Assembly: GCA_038142205.1 (NCBI GenBank) | Contig: JAYQJO010000001.1 | Span: forward strand, 1,674,001 to 1,738,000 | Source: UBA7359 sp038142205 | GTDB lineage: Bacteria; Pseudomonadota; Gammaproteobacteria; Eutrophobiales; Eutrophobiaceae | Reading direction: 5' to 3' | Length of the DNA stretch: 64,000 nucleotides | The notes under the pieces: generated by a model | Database searches by the model: none | What the model was told of the DNA's origin: nothing | The model's input: only the letters and a program-made list of their open reading frames with translations | Shown: one piece after another, positions 47,569 to 55,529 of the stretch | Layout of the letters: each line of letters opens with the position of its first letter | How positions within the stretch are numbered: the first letter of the stretch is position 1 | Program-made: the position numbers and the translations under genes

Positions 47569-48869
47569 CTATTCCTTTTCCATTACAGGCTGTTCCATTG
47601 AATGATCACTCATATCTTGTTCAACGGCTTGCATCCGATTTAAACTTGCTTTTAAATTTGATTCAGAATCAATCAAAAATTGTGAGGAGATAACAATCTT
47701 ATCGTCTTCATTTAAACCAGAAATAATTTCGATCCTGTCACCACTTTCCATCCCGGCAACAACTTCCTGTGCTTGAAAACGACCTTCACCAAGTGCTTTT
47801 ATCACTCTTTCTTGCTCAGCATCACGAATTAAAGCTTCTCGCGGAATACTAATGACATCCTTTTCTTCTCCGGCAAATATTGTGACTCGTGAATACATAT
47901 TCGGTTTTAACTTTTCTTTCGAATTATCAAAACGTATTCGAACACGTAAAGTTCGTGTAACGGGATCAAGATCGGGATAGATATATTCAACAGTCCCTTT
48001 CCAGATAACACCCGGCATTGAAGGCAATGTAGCTTCGGCACTTTGACCTACCTCAACCCAATTCGCTTGTCGTTCAAATACTTCAGCCAGCAACCAGATA
48101 GTATCAAGGTTCGCGATACTTAAAATTTGAGTTTCTGGTTTTATATACATCCCTTCACGTACACCAAGATTAATTAGCACGCCCGATTGCGGAGCATAAA
48201 AACGAATGTTCTGGGTAATTTTTTTATTTTTTTCCAATCTGTCTATTTGTGATTTTGATATCCCCAAAGCTGAAAGTTTTTCTTGTGATGCTGCAGTTAA
48301 ACGTCTATTACCACTCGCTAATGCTTGCAAATATTCTTCTTGCGCATTCACTAATGGCGGCGAGTACAGTTCAAATAAGAGTTGACCTCGCTTAACCTGC
48401 TCTCCTTCGGCGCGTACTTGTAAATTTTCTATCCAACCTTCCGTTCTTGTATGTATATGATTGATTCGTGTTTCATCATAATCAATATAACCAACTGTAC
48501 CGATCCGTTTCCACAATGGTTCACGTTTTACCTTAGCCGTCCTTACTCCAAGATTATTAATAACCTCTGGACTAATCTTTACGATAGAACTCTGTTCACC
48601 CTTATCCTCATCACTACCTTCATAAACAGGAATTAGATCCATACCCATTGGAGACTTTCCCGGTTCATTCCGACGATAACCTGAATTCATTGGAGCAACC
48701 CAATACATAATTTTTTCTCTTTGGACTCAGTGTTTGATTGGCCAGTATGTTCATCCAAATTCATATCCGACTTAAAGACTATTTGTGAGACATCGAATTT
48801 TATTTCAATTAAGACGCCAACTAAAAGTCCAATGACTGGTAAAGTTAATATTAGAATTATTTTTTTCAT
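47569..48869 (-). pseudogene. cusB: CusB-type periplasmic adaptor, frameshifted
   Basis: This membrane fusion protein of about 433 residues has an N-terminal anchor (MKKIILILTLPVIGLLVGVL). A heavy-metal-binding motif MYWVAPMNSGYRR...PGKSPMGMDL follows, then lipoyl, hairpin and beta-barrel domains (WIENLQVRAEGEQVKRGQ, NLDTIWLLAEVFER). The first ~58 codons are out of frame with the rest; adding one base to the T6 run at 48711-48716 joins SKEKK to IMYWVAPM. The binding motif lacks the Cys of the usual form (here MGMDL after S-P). It overlaps cusC by 4 bases. Confidence 0.9.
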
Positions 48870-50128
48870 ATTGTTTCTCTTGTGTAATACAACAGATTGG
48901 CTTGTGACTTAGCACGATCAACACGAATCTTTAACATTTCTAGTTGCGTATTTAACTCGGTTAATCGCGCACGCATTAATGCTGTAAAGTCAGTTAAATC
49001 ATTTTGATACGCATTTAACGTGGATTCTGAATTTTGCTCGGCATCAACTAGTGCTCGTGTTTCATATAATTCAAGTCGCTTACCAAGACGCACCCAGTTC
49101 GCATGTTCCTTTTCAGCCTGGCGTTTTAGTTCTAATAAACGATCTGTACGTGCAAATTGAGATGCTTGATGTTCAAGTTTACTGGCAGATAGTCGTTTAT
49201 CCTGTCGCTTGTCTGTGAATAAAGGTAGATCCACCATGACCATGGCAGAGGCAAAATCATCTCGACTACTACCATCGAAATTATTTCCAGAGCGCTGTCC
49301 ATAAGTAAGATCGAGCATCCATCCGGGTTTATATTGCTCTTCTGCTATCTTGATATTTTTTTCTTTAGCATTAACAACAGCATCTTCAATCAAGATCATA
49401 GGGTGATAGTTTAAATTTGAAATTATCTCTTCCTCATTTACAAACGTGGATAATTCAGGGAAAGTTTCTGGTAGTGGTCTTTGTGCAGAATCATTGCCTA
49501 TCCATTTAGATAATTCGGCTATGGCAATTTCTTTAGCACCAACAATTTCAGCAATACGATCATCTATTAAAGCCAACTCAAGTTGAGCACGTAGTACATC
49601 ATGCTGATTATCTCTTCCTACAGCATACTGGCGCTGAGTAATATCTAACAATTGAGTAAATAAGTTTCTATTTTCCTGGAGAATTAATTCTGTTTTCTCG
49701 TTTAAATACAAATCCAGGTAACTATTACGTAATGAACGTAACACTTTTTTCTCTTGTTCTAATGCCTTTGCCGTATCAACATCTGACATATTTTCAGTAC
49801 GAAGTCGTTTGTAATGTAGTGTATCGCCCCTAGGAAATGATTGTTGAACGCCAAATTGAAGTTGCGTCATAGGTTCCTGAGAACGATCAAAACTGTTAAT
49901 CGGTATATTCATGACACCAAATCTTGCCTTAGGATCAGGTAGCTGTTCTTCGGCAATAGCTATTTCATCTAAACTTCTTGCTCTTGCATTGTATTGTTTA
50001 ACAACAAAATCAGCATCTAACGCAAGTTGTTCTGCTTCAGACAAAGTCAACTCATCCGAAAATGAATTAATTGAAAAACATAAGAGTAAATAACCAATTA
50101 AATATTTATAACTTTTGTGAGTACACAT
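48866..50128 (-). CDS. cusC: CusC-type outer membrane channel (TolC family)
   Basis: This outer-membrane factor of 420 residues has the signal peptide MCTHKSYKYLIGYLLLCFS and the paired-helix TolC architecture (TLSEAEQLALDADFVV, DSAQRPLPETFPELS). The ATG at 50128 has GAGGTG at good spacing and is preferred over 50182. A perfect palindrome TTGATCTTGTGATCAA (50160-50175) lies 32 bases upstream and may be an operator or hairpin. The gene opens the RND part of the operon and overlaps cusB (ATGA). Confidence 0.92.
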   Translation of the reverse strand: MCTHKSYKYLIGYLLLCFSINSFSDELTLSEAEQLALDADFVVKQYNARARSLDEIAIAEEQLPDPKARFGVMNIPINSFDRSQEPMTQLQFGVQQSFPRGDTLHYKRLRTENMSDVDTAKALEQEKKVLRSLRNSYLDLYLNEKTELILQENRNLFTQLLDITQRQYAVGRDNQHDVLRAQLELALIDDRIAEIVGAKEIAIAELSKWIGNDSAQRPLPETFPELSTFVNEEEIISNLNYHPMILIEDAVVNAKEKNIKIAEEQYKPGWMLDLTYGQRSGNNFDGSSRDDFASAMVMVDLPLFTDKRQDKRLSASKLEHQASQFARTDRLLELKRQAEKEHANWVRLGKRLELYETRALVDAEQNSESTLNAYQNDLTDFTALMRARLTELNTQLEMLKIRVDRAKSQANLLYYTRETI

Positions 50129-50201
50129 AACACACCTCAAACACGCATAAAAACGACAATTGATCTTGTGATCAATCAGCAAAAACAGGGAAGAAGTGTG
50201 T

Positions 50202-50633
50202 TTAAATCAGAAGTACGTTATAGGTCTGAAGAGGAAGGAGAATTACCCTATCTGGCATTGTAAAGATACGAGAACCAGGAGGTGCTCGAGTAGAAATATT
50301 TACTTCAGGTTGTATATAGCTATATAAATCAGATGAATATTTTATCTTTTCTTTTAATTCAGAATTTTTATCTGAGTTAAATGTAATTGTTAAAACATCA
50401 CAATCACAAACACCTAAACAATGTTCTTTATTTAAACTTTTATCATTGTCATTTACATTATCAGTCTGCGTATCATGGCAAGACCCTGATGTATCAACGG
50501 GTGTCTCGCTGTTGCTATCCACAATTGCAGCTAAGCAGGTTTGAGTCATGATCAACAACCAGGCACTCATAAACAGAGACAACGTCACTGATGCGATTTT
50601 TTCCTGCTTCTTGTTAAATTGTATTAACATCAT
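50202..50633 (-). CDS. Exported HCLGVCDCD protein, copy 1
   Basis: This 143-residue protein of unknown family has an N-terminal membrane helix or signal (IASVTLSLFMSAWLLIMTQTC). A loop rich in Asn/Asp/Ser contains a Cys (GSCHD), then the HCLGVCDCD motif (50397-50423), and the tail is hydrophobic (RVILLPLQTYNVLLI). It shares the motif, the helix and the tail with the protein at 52881-53312. It is the first gene of the cusCBA operon and lies downstream of an FNR box and a palindrome. Four Cys/His ligands close together suggest binding of a soft metal in the periplasm; this is inference. Confidence 0.75.
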   Translation of the reverse strand: MMLIQFNKKQEKIASVTLSLFMSAWLLIMTQTCLAAIVDSNSETPVDTSGSCHDTQTDNVNDNDKSLNKEHCLGVCDCDVLTITFNSDKNSELKEKIKYSSDLYSYIQPEVNISTRAPPGSRIFTMPDRVILLPLQTYNVLLI

Positions 50634-50686
50634 AATAACTATAGTTCATATGGCACCATGAATAAATGCAAACTATTGATTAAACA

Positions 50687-50700
50687 TTGATCTATATCAA
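50687..50700. promoter_or_regulatory. FNR/ANR box upstream of the cus operon
   Basis: TTGATCTATATCAA is a perfect FNR consensus, about 60 bases before the start of the HCLGVCDCD gene on the minus strand. A class II position would put transcription near 50652, with TATTCAT-like sequence at the -10 place. Confidence 0.78.
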
Positions 50701-50788
50701 TATTGGTCTGAAACTGTATAACCAAACCATCACTTAAATGTTCAAGCATTTCCTAAAATTCCATAATTTTATCAGCACACTTATCACA

Positions 50789-50802
50789 GTGTGTATACAC
50801 AC
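50789..50802. promoter_or_regulatory. Perfect palindrome GTGTGTATACACAC, possible operator
   Basis: A 14-bp perfect inverted repeat lies in the gap between the phosphatidyltransferase gene and the cus operon, about 90 bases upstream of the FNR box. Overlapping CACAC/GTGTG repeats extend it to the left. It resembles no operator I can name. Confidence 0.45.
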
Positions 50803-50823
50803 CCTTAGCAACAACCACTAGAT

Positions 50824-51507
50824 TCATGTCCTGAACCCTCTTGCTCTATCAAACAGATCGGTAATCCAATAAACCTGAGCACCAATTGCTGCAAAGGGTA
50901 ACAATATCCACGTCACATTACATAGGGCGAGTATCAAGACAATGATACAAAAATCTGCCCGACATAATTTATGGAAAATGTAAATCAGCCAATCTGTCAT
51001 GTTTACTGGTTGTTTAAAATCAATTGCTCTTTCTTCACGTGTTATTGCATCTTCTTTTTGTTCGTTTCTAGCATAGTAAAATAAGTCAATAACATAATCG
51101 ATAAAAGCACCTAGTGCTGCTGCACAACCTAACCAAAGCCAAATAGGTTGATCTAAAAGTTGACTGGTCCCATATCCAAGTGCCGCAAAAAAACTGGCAT
51201 CAACCATCCAATCGACCATATCATCAAACTTGGCTCCAAATTCCGATGACATATTTTTTACACGTGCAACTTCACCATCACAATTATCAAGTGTATAACT
51301 TATAGTAAGTAATAGTGACCCTATGATATTAATAACGTAATTCCCAAACATAAAACTAACAGCGCTTAATAATCCAAATAATAATGATAAGGCTGTTATC
51401 TGATTGGGAGTTATAGATGTTCTTAATAAAACAGGTGTTAATCTAAATGAAAGTTGTCGTATTATCGGAAATACTTGTGTCGGTGTAGAGTTAGATTTTG
51501 TGTTCAT
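50824..51507 (-). CDS. CDP-alcohol phosphatidyltransferase A
   Basis: This 227-residue membrane enzyme has the full catalytic signature DNCDGEVARVKNMSSEFGAK followed by FDDMVD (the D-x2-DG-x2-AR-x8-G-x3-D-x3-D pattern) and six helices. Such enzymes transfer a phospho-alcohol headgroup from a CDP-activated donor. The acceptor cannot be read from sequence. It is intact and lies next to a second, related enzyme inside a metal-resistance island, which is an unusual place for lipid synthesis genes. Confidence 0.9.
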   Translation of the reverse strand: MNTKSNSTPTQVFPIIRQLSFRLTPVLLRTSITPNQITALSLLFGLLSAVSFMFGNYVINIIGSLLLTISYTLDNCDGEVARVKNMSSEFGAKFDDMVDWMVDASFFAALGYGTSQLLDQPIWLWLGCAAALGAFIDYVIDLFYYARNEQKEDAITREERAIDFKQPVNMTDWLIYIFHKLCRADFCIIVLILALCNVTWILLPFAAIGAQVYWITDLFDRARGFRT

Positions 51508-51557
51508 GATATTTCAATAATTTTCTCTATTTATATTTAATATTTAAAAACGTAAAA

Positions 51558-52169
51558 TTATGTTTTACGAGTATCTGAGTTAATTTTTCGTAGTTTATAA
51601 AAAGTAAGTAATGCGAATAGTGGTGCGCCGATAGAAGCTCCAATTAAAAAATATAATTGCCAATCAAGCCATATGATTAAAGAAAATAAAAATAAAATAT
51701 CATCGAAATTAAAACCAGCAATCCCTGGATAAGCTTTTCAACCAACCTCTGCTTTAACCTGATCTATTTGCTCGGCCAGTACAATCGCTATCACAACACC
51801 CTGAGCAGCAACAAATCCCAATATCACTGCTACTAATTCAGGCTTTGAATCACGAGCGCCGATTCCGATTCCAATAAAAAATAAAGCAGTTACTGTAGTG
51901 TCACTAAAAAGATCAAATTTATGGCCCCATTCGCTACATTGATTTCTCGCACGTGCCAATTCACCATCAGCACAATCAAGTAAGGTCGAAAGCAGCCAGA
52001 TAAACCCGCCCAATATTTCCCAAAATCGAATGCCGCTCGCGAATGCCACACATGCAACTATTCCCGTAAACAAACGCGCAATAGTAATATGATTCGGTTT
52101 TACTGGTGTATTAACCAATGGCATAACAAGTAGTCGTGCAATTTTATGAGTCCAGTTTTTTTTCATCAT
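51558..52169 (-). pseudogene. CDP-alcohol phosphatidyltransferase B with in-frame TGA
   Basis: This is a second enzyme of the family with the signature DCADGELARARNQCSEWGHK followed by FDLFSD. The frame reads MMKKNWTHKIARLLVMPLV to KAEVG, meets TGA at 51738-51740, and continues in the same frame as KAYPGIAGFNFDDILFLFSL to a TAA at 51558, giving about 203 codons. The downstream part carries the last two membrane helices expected for the family. A Gly or Trp codon is expected at the stop. It is 50 bases from enzyme A, so both may act on the same pathway. Confidence 0.82.
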
Positions 52170-52279
52170 TAGTTTAAATGTAATAAATTAGATACAACTA
52201 CGAGGCTTAATGTTGTAATTGTGAAATGTACAAATATAGGAATGCCAATTCAGAATAATTTCTATCATGATTATCTCTA

Positions 52280-52627
52280 CTAATGGTTATTCCCACGTAT
52301 TTCAAGATCATTAACAATATCTTTACCACCAGAGTTAACCTTAATGACCTCATCTACAGGTGATATTGTGATAACACCATCATCATACGTACCTACGTAA
52401 GCGTTAACTTTTAAACATTCAACAATTTTATTCGTGCCAGATTCTTCCGTTAATATTTCAATTCGCGTATGAGTAAGCAGATCAGGCATTTCAAACAAAT
52501 CGCGAGGGTTTTTATAGCCACTAACAGAATCAACTGTGATATGTGGTACGCCTAATTCTTTAAGTTTTACTTTTAGTTTTTCCAACATTTCATTACGAAT
52601 GATTGCCGTGACTCTCTGTAATTTCAT
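52280..52627 (-). CDS. PII-like signalling protein, copy 1
   Basis: This 115-residue protein has the ferredoxin-like PII fold (MKLQRVTAIIRNEMLEKLKV, IVECLKVNAYVGTYDDGV). It lacks the canonical uridylylated T-loop Tyr region of GlnB/GlnK. The T-loop segment reads SGYKNPRDLFEMPD. Its position next to metal-efflux and lipid genes matches the group of PII relatives linked to heavy-metal transport rather than nitrogen control. Confidence 0.8.
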   Translation of the reverse strand: MKLQRVTAIIRNEMLEKLKVKLKELGVPHITVDSVSGYKNPRDLFEMPDLLTHTRIEILTEESGTNKIVECLKVNAYVGTYDDGVITISPVDEVIKVNSGGKDIVNDLEIRGNNH

Positions 52628-52880
52628 TTACTGATCCTCAAATTAAAACTTAAACTTCATGCTGCAATAAATTATTAAATATGTTTTATTCGATTCGTTA
52701 CAATTCCAAACGGATTTTTGTACCAACCTTTTCTTTTAGTTTTATTTTTCCATCTCTGAATAAGAAATTACAACCACGCCCATAATTCAACTCTCTAGAG
52801 CTTTAGTCATGAAAAATAAGGTAACAAATACTTACACCGGTCTATTCAAAAACCAGTCAAGTACAAGGAGATTGACCTGC

Positions 52881-53312
52881 TTAATTCAGGAGAACTGTAT
52901 AGCGTTTAAATGGTAGGAGGATAGCCTGTTCGGGCTGAATCGATATTAGTTTATCAGGCAAATCATAGCCTGTTTGGTAAAACGAAGGATTAAAAAAAGC
53001 ATATAAGTCTTGTGAAAACTTAAATTTAATTTTTAATTCATGATTTTTTTCACTGTTTGTCGTGACACTTAATTCATCACAATCACAAACCCCTAAACAA
53101 TGATTTTCATTTTCAGTACTTATTTCATATGTCGCATCAACGTTTTCAGTAGAATGACAATCTGATAATTCAACTACAGAGTCAATAAGGTTATTAACAT
53201 CATCTACCAGTGCCATACAGGTCTGACACAAAAGCAACAACCAACTACCCAAAAATAAGGATAATGTTACAGATGCAATATTTCGTTGCTTATTTTTAAG
53301 CTGTATCAGCAT
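52881..53312 (-). CDS. Exported HCLGVCDCD protein, copy 2
   Basis: This 143-residue paralog of the protein at 50202-50633 has the same length, the same N-terminal helix (IASVTLSLFLGSWLLLLCQTC), the identical HCLGVCDCD motif (53076-53102) and the same type of hydrophobic C-terminus (AILLPFKRYTVLLN). The linker and the rest have diverged (GSCHD here is LSDCHS). It is downstream of the thioredoxin-like gene. The 253 bases after it (52628-52880) show no gene. Metal binding is inferred from the clustered Cys/His. Confidence 0.75.
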   Translation of the reverse strand: MLIQLKNKQRNIASVTLSLFLGSWLLLLCQTCMALVDDVNNLIDSVVELSDCHSTENVDATYEISTENENHCLGVCDCDELSVTTNSEKNHELKIKFKFSQDLYAFFNPSFYQTGYDLPDKLISIQPEQAILLPFKRYTVLLN

Positions 53313-53413
53313 ATATATTTTGATAGGGTTAACTTATTCTATAACTATCGCTCAAACCTTCGGCAATATCAAGGAGCGGTATTAAATTTATAATTATTAT
53401 GAGGTTCTTTAAC

Positions 53414-53677
53414 TTAAAGAGATACACCTAACGCTTCTTCTTTCAGTATTTCTACATTTATTCCGCGTCCTTGGCAACAACCAGCTAGAACCCCATTGAT
53501 CGCTACAGCAGGCACTGATTTTATCCCTAGTTCTTTAATACGAGACTGTACATCATTATCATGTGTATCATGAATAATAATCTCACAGGATGTACAAGCT
53601 AACTCATTAACTAAATCGATTGTTTCCTGACAAACCGGACAACCTGCACTGAATATTTCAACTTTACGTTTAGTCAT
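53414..53677 (-). CDS. Thioredoxin-like small protein
   Basis: This 87-residue protein has a thioredoxin/glutaredoxin fold with an AGCPVCQETIDLV active site (CPVC) near the N-terminus, cis-Pro region KSVPAVAING, and an extra Cys pair (LAGCCQGRG). It lies 11 bases from the MerC-like gene under the MerR promoter. It may reduce or carry a soft metal ion for that protein; the exact role is inference. Confidence 0.85.
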   Translation of the reverse strand: MTKRKVEIFSAGCPVCQETIDLVNELACTSCEIIIHDTHDNDVQSRIKELGIKSVPAVAINGVLAGCCQGRGINVEILKEEALGVSL

Positions 53678-53688
53678 TTTATTTCTCC

Positions 53689-54444
53689 TTAGGTAATCGA
53701 TTCCGTTTCAACTTCACAGTCAGAACAAGAACCACGATTACCTGATGATTTGATTTTTGATTGCCATATAACAGACACCAATAGTCCAATAATACCTAAG
53801 TAAATTAGTACATTTGTTTCAAATAAAGTTTTTCCAAGTAAAATAAAAATAGTGGAAATAATGCCAAGATAAACTGGCTTATATTGTTTGTTTCCCTTCG
53901 TTCCAATTATTAAACCTGCAATGGTCAATATTAAAAACAAAGTTAGCAAAGGAAATAGATACGGTGTGTAATTAATAAAGTTTACACCTATCGCACCTAA
54001 CACACCGGTATACAATGGCCAACAAAATGGACAAACCACCTTCGGCAATAAGGCAAGTAACATGACGGGTATAGCTGTTATTTTTAAACTTGAACTCGAA
54101 ATTTTATTAATACCGCTCTCTTTCGTTGTTGCCTTTTGAATTGCACTGATTATTTTCTCCAAAGGCGGAACACCACTAAATGCTTTATCAGGTTGAGCAT
54201 ATAATCTGCATTGGTTAGCATTGTTTGAATCTTTTGATTCATCAATATCTATTCTGTCAATCAGAATTGTTGGTGAGCCATACTGACGTACATATTCTGG
54301 AGACGATGAGTTGTTCACCTCCCATTCCTGCCAATGGGGTTTCGTATTAATTTTTGTAAATGCTTGCAATAACAACAAACGCGTTGGCTTAATATTAGGA
54401 CAGCCTTTCTCGTACACGAACTCTACCAATGGCACTTTATGCAC
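53689..54444 (-). CDS. Fused thioredoxin-like and MerC-like membrane protein
   Basis: This 251-residue protein has an N-terminal soluble part (1-~115) with EKGCPNIKPTRLLLL and YGSPTILIDRIDI of thioredoxin-like type. A linker leads to a C-terminal membrane part of four helices containing VVCPFCWPLYTGVLG, the Cys pair of MerC-type mercury transporters. The tail carries SCSDCEVE. It overlaps merR by 8 bases and is therefore under the MerR promoter. It may take up or move a thiophilic metal such as Hg(II); fusion of these two parts is notable. Confidence 0.8.
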   Translation of the reverse strand: MHKVPLVEFVYEKGCPNIKPTRLLLLQAFTKINTKPHWQEWEVNNSSSPEYVRQYGSPTILIDRIDIDESKDSNNANQCRLYAQPDKAFSGVPPLEKIISAIQKATTKESGINKISSSSLKITAIPVMLLALLPKVVCPFCWPLYTGVLGAIGVNFINYTPYLFPLLTLFLILTIAGLIIGTKGNKQYKPVYLGIISTIFILLGKTLFETNVLIYLGIIGLLVSVIWQSKIKSSGNRGSCSDCEVETESIT

Positions 54445-54838
54445 TCCTCTTCCCTAATGAATCAAGGATAGGGCAATCACTAATCGGTGCCTGACCTGGG
54501 CAAGCATCAACTAATTTCTTTAAGCTTTTTTCCATACGCTGCAATATTTTAATCTTGTTTTCAATATTGCTTAATTTATCTTCAGCTAAATGTTTAACAT
54601 CGCTACATACTGTGTTTACATCAGATTTAATGGATAGTAATTCACCTATCTCCTTCAGAGAGAATCCAAGCTCCTTTGCCTGTTGTATAAAAAAGAGTCT
54701 ATCTATCGCATCGCCGTTATATTGACGATAACCACTTTCTCTCCTTTGCGGCTTTTCCAGTAATCCTTCTTTTTCATAGTAGCGAATTGTCTCAACGCTA
54801 ACGCAGGTTTGTTTGGCAATCTGCCCTATGGAATACAT
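54437..54838 (-). CDS. merR: MerR-family metal-responsive regulator
   Basis: This 133-residue regulator has the MerR winged helix (SIGQIAKQTCVSVETIRYYE) and the metal-binding Cys of the thiophilic-metal group. C in TVCSDVKHLAEDKL plus C-x8-C in ACPGQAPISDCPIL correspond to C82, C117 and C126 of Tn501 MerR. GAGG precedes the ATG. Its own promoter has a long spacer and a MerR-type operator. Hg(II), Pb(II) or Cd(II) are possible inducers; sequence alone does not decide. Confidence 0.92.
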   Translation of the reverse strand: MYSIGQIAKQTCVSVETIRYYEKEGLLEKPQRRESGYRQYNGDAIDRLFFIQQAKELGFSLKEIGELLSIKSDVNTVCSDVKHLAEDKLSNIENKIKILQRMEKSLKKLVDACPGQAPISDCPILDSLGKRSA

Positions 54839-54870
54839 GGATATAACGCCTCTTTATTATTGATAAGTTA

Positions 54871-54902
54871 AGTATAAACCCTGAAGTTAACTATAGAGTC
54901 AA
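54871..54902 (-). promoter_or_regulatory. MerR-type promoter/operator of the merR operon
   Basis: On the minus strand a -35 TTGACT and a -10 TATACT are separated by 20 bases (19 to TTATAC), the overlong spacer typical of MerR-controlled promoters. The spacer starts CTATAGTTAACTTCAGGGT, an imperfect inverted repeat like the ACTCTATAG operators of CadR/PbrR/MerR. It drives merR and the two genes behind it. Confidence 0.88.
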
Positions 54903-54926
54903 GGGTGTTGGATATATATTTTTATT

Positions 54927-55529
54927 CTAGTTTGATGAACGGGATTTTATTGCTTCACTAAATATCTGGTAACTCCCATAAAGAACAACCGAAGAAATTA
55001 TTGCGCCTATTACTAAATCAGGTATAGCTGAATCAAAGTATGCTACTAATATACCGGCAGTTATAACGCCTATATTTGCAATTACATCGTTCTTTGAAAA
55101 AATCCAGGTTGCTCGCATGTGAATTTCACCCTGTTTATGTTTATTCAGTAAAACAAGACAAATAATATTTGCGGTTAAAGCGATTAGTGAAATAACAATC
55201 ATAACGTTAGAAATTGGCTCACTACCAAATATGAAACGTCGAATAACTTCAATGATTACCCCAATCCCAAGTAACATTTGAAACACGCCGCTCAACATCG
55301 CTGAATTCGCTTTAGCCATTGCCGTTTTTCCAATAACGAATAATGCTGAACCATATACCATCGCATCCGCTAACATATCGAGTGAATCTGCAATTAATCC
55401 CGTCGATTCCGCATATAAACCGAACGCAAACTCGAATAAAAACATAACGCCATTAATTACTATTAAAGTAATTAAGAGATTACGTTGGTTCTTTGGATCT
55501 ATATCCTCATGACATCCACAATCGCTCAT
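54927..55529 (-). CDS. Short cation diffusion facilitator family transporter
   Basis: This 200-residue membrane protein of the CDF family lacks the long C-terminal cytoplasmic domain. The metal-site motifs are DSLDMLADA in helix 2 and SKNDVIANIGV in helix 5. The N-terminus has CGCHEDID, a possible metal-binding group. It overlaps the larger CDF gene by 4 bases (ATGA), so both are cotranslated. It should export a divalent cation in exchange for protons. Confidence 0.88.
   Translation of the reverse strand: MSDCGCHEDIDPKNQRNLLITLIVINGVMFLFEFAFGLYAESTGLIADSLDMLADAMVYGSALFVIGKTAMAKANSAMLSGVFQMLLGIGVIIEVIRRFIFGSEPISNVMIVISLIALTANIICLVLLNKHKQGEIHMRATWIFSKNDVIANIGVITAGILVAYFDSAIPDLVIGAIISSVVLYGSYQIFSEAIKSRSSN

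Noticed and set aside
50160..50175. TTGATCTTGTGATCAA as a fourth FNR box
   Set aside because: The half-sites are separated by six bases, not four; it is a different palindrome and lies inside the operon.
19969..51740. Reassignment of TGA or TAA as a sense codon in this organism
   Set aside because: ccoQ, the reconstructed ccoO and the CDGSH gene end in TGA, and most genes end in TAA at the expected length, so both codons work as stops. Only a handful of genes are interrupted.
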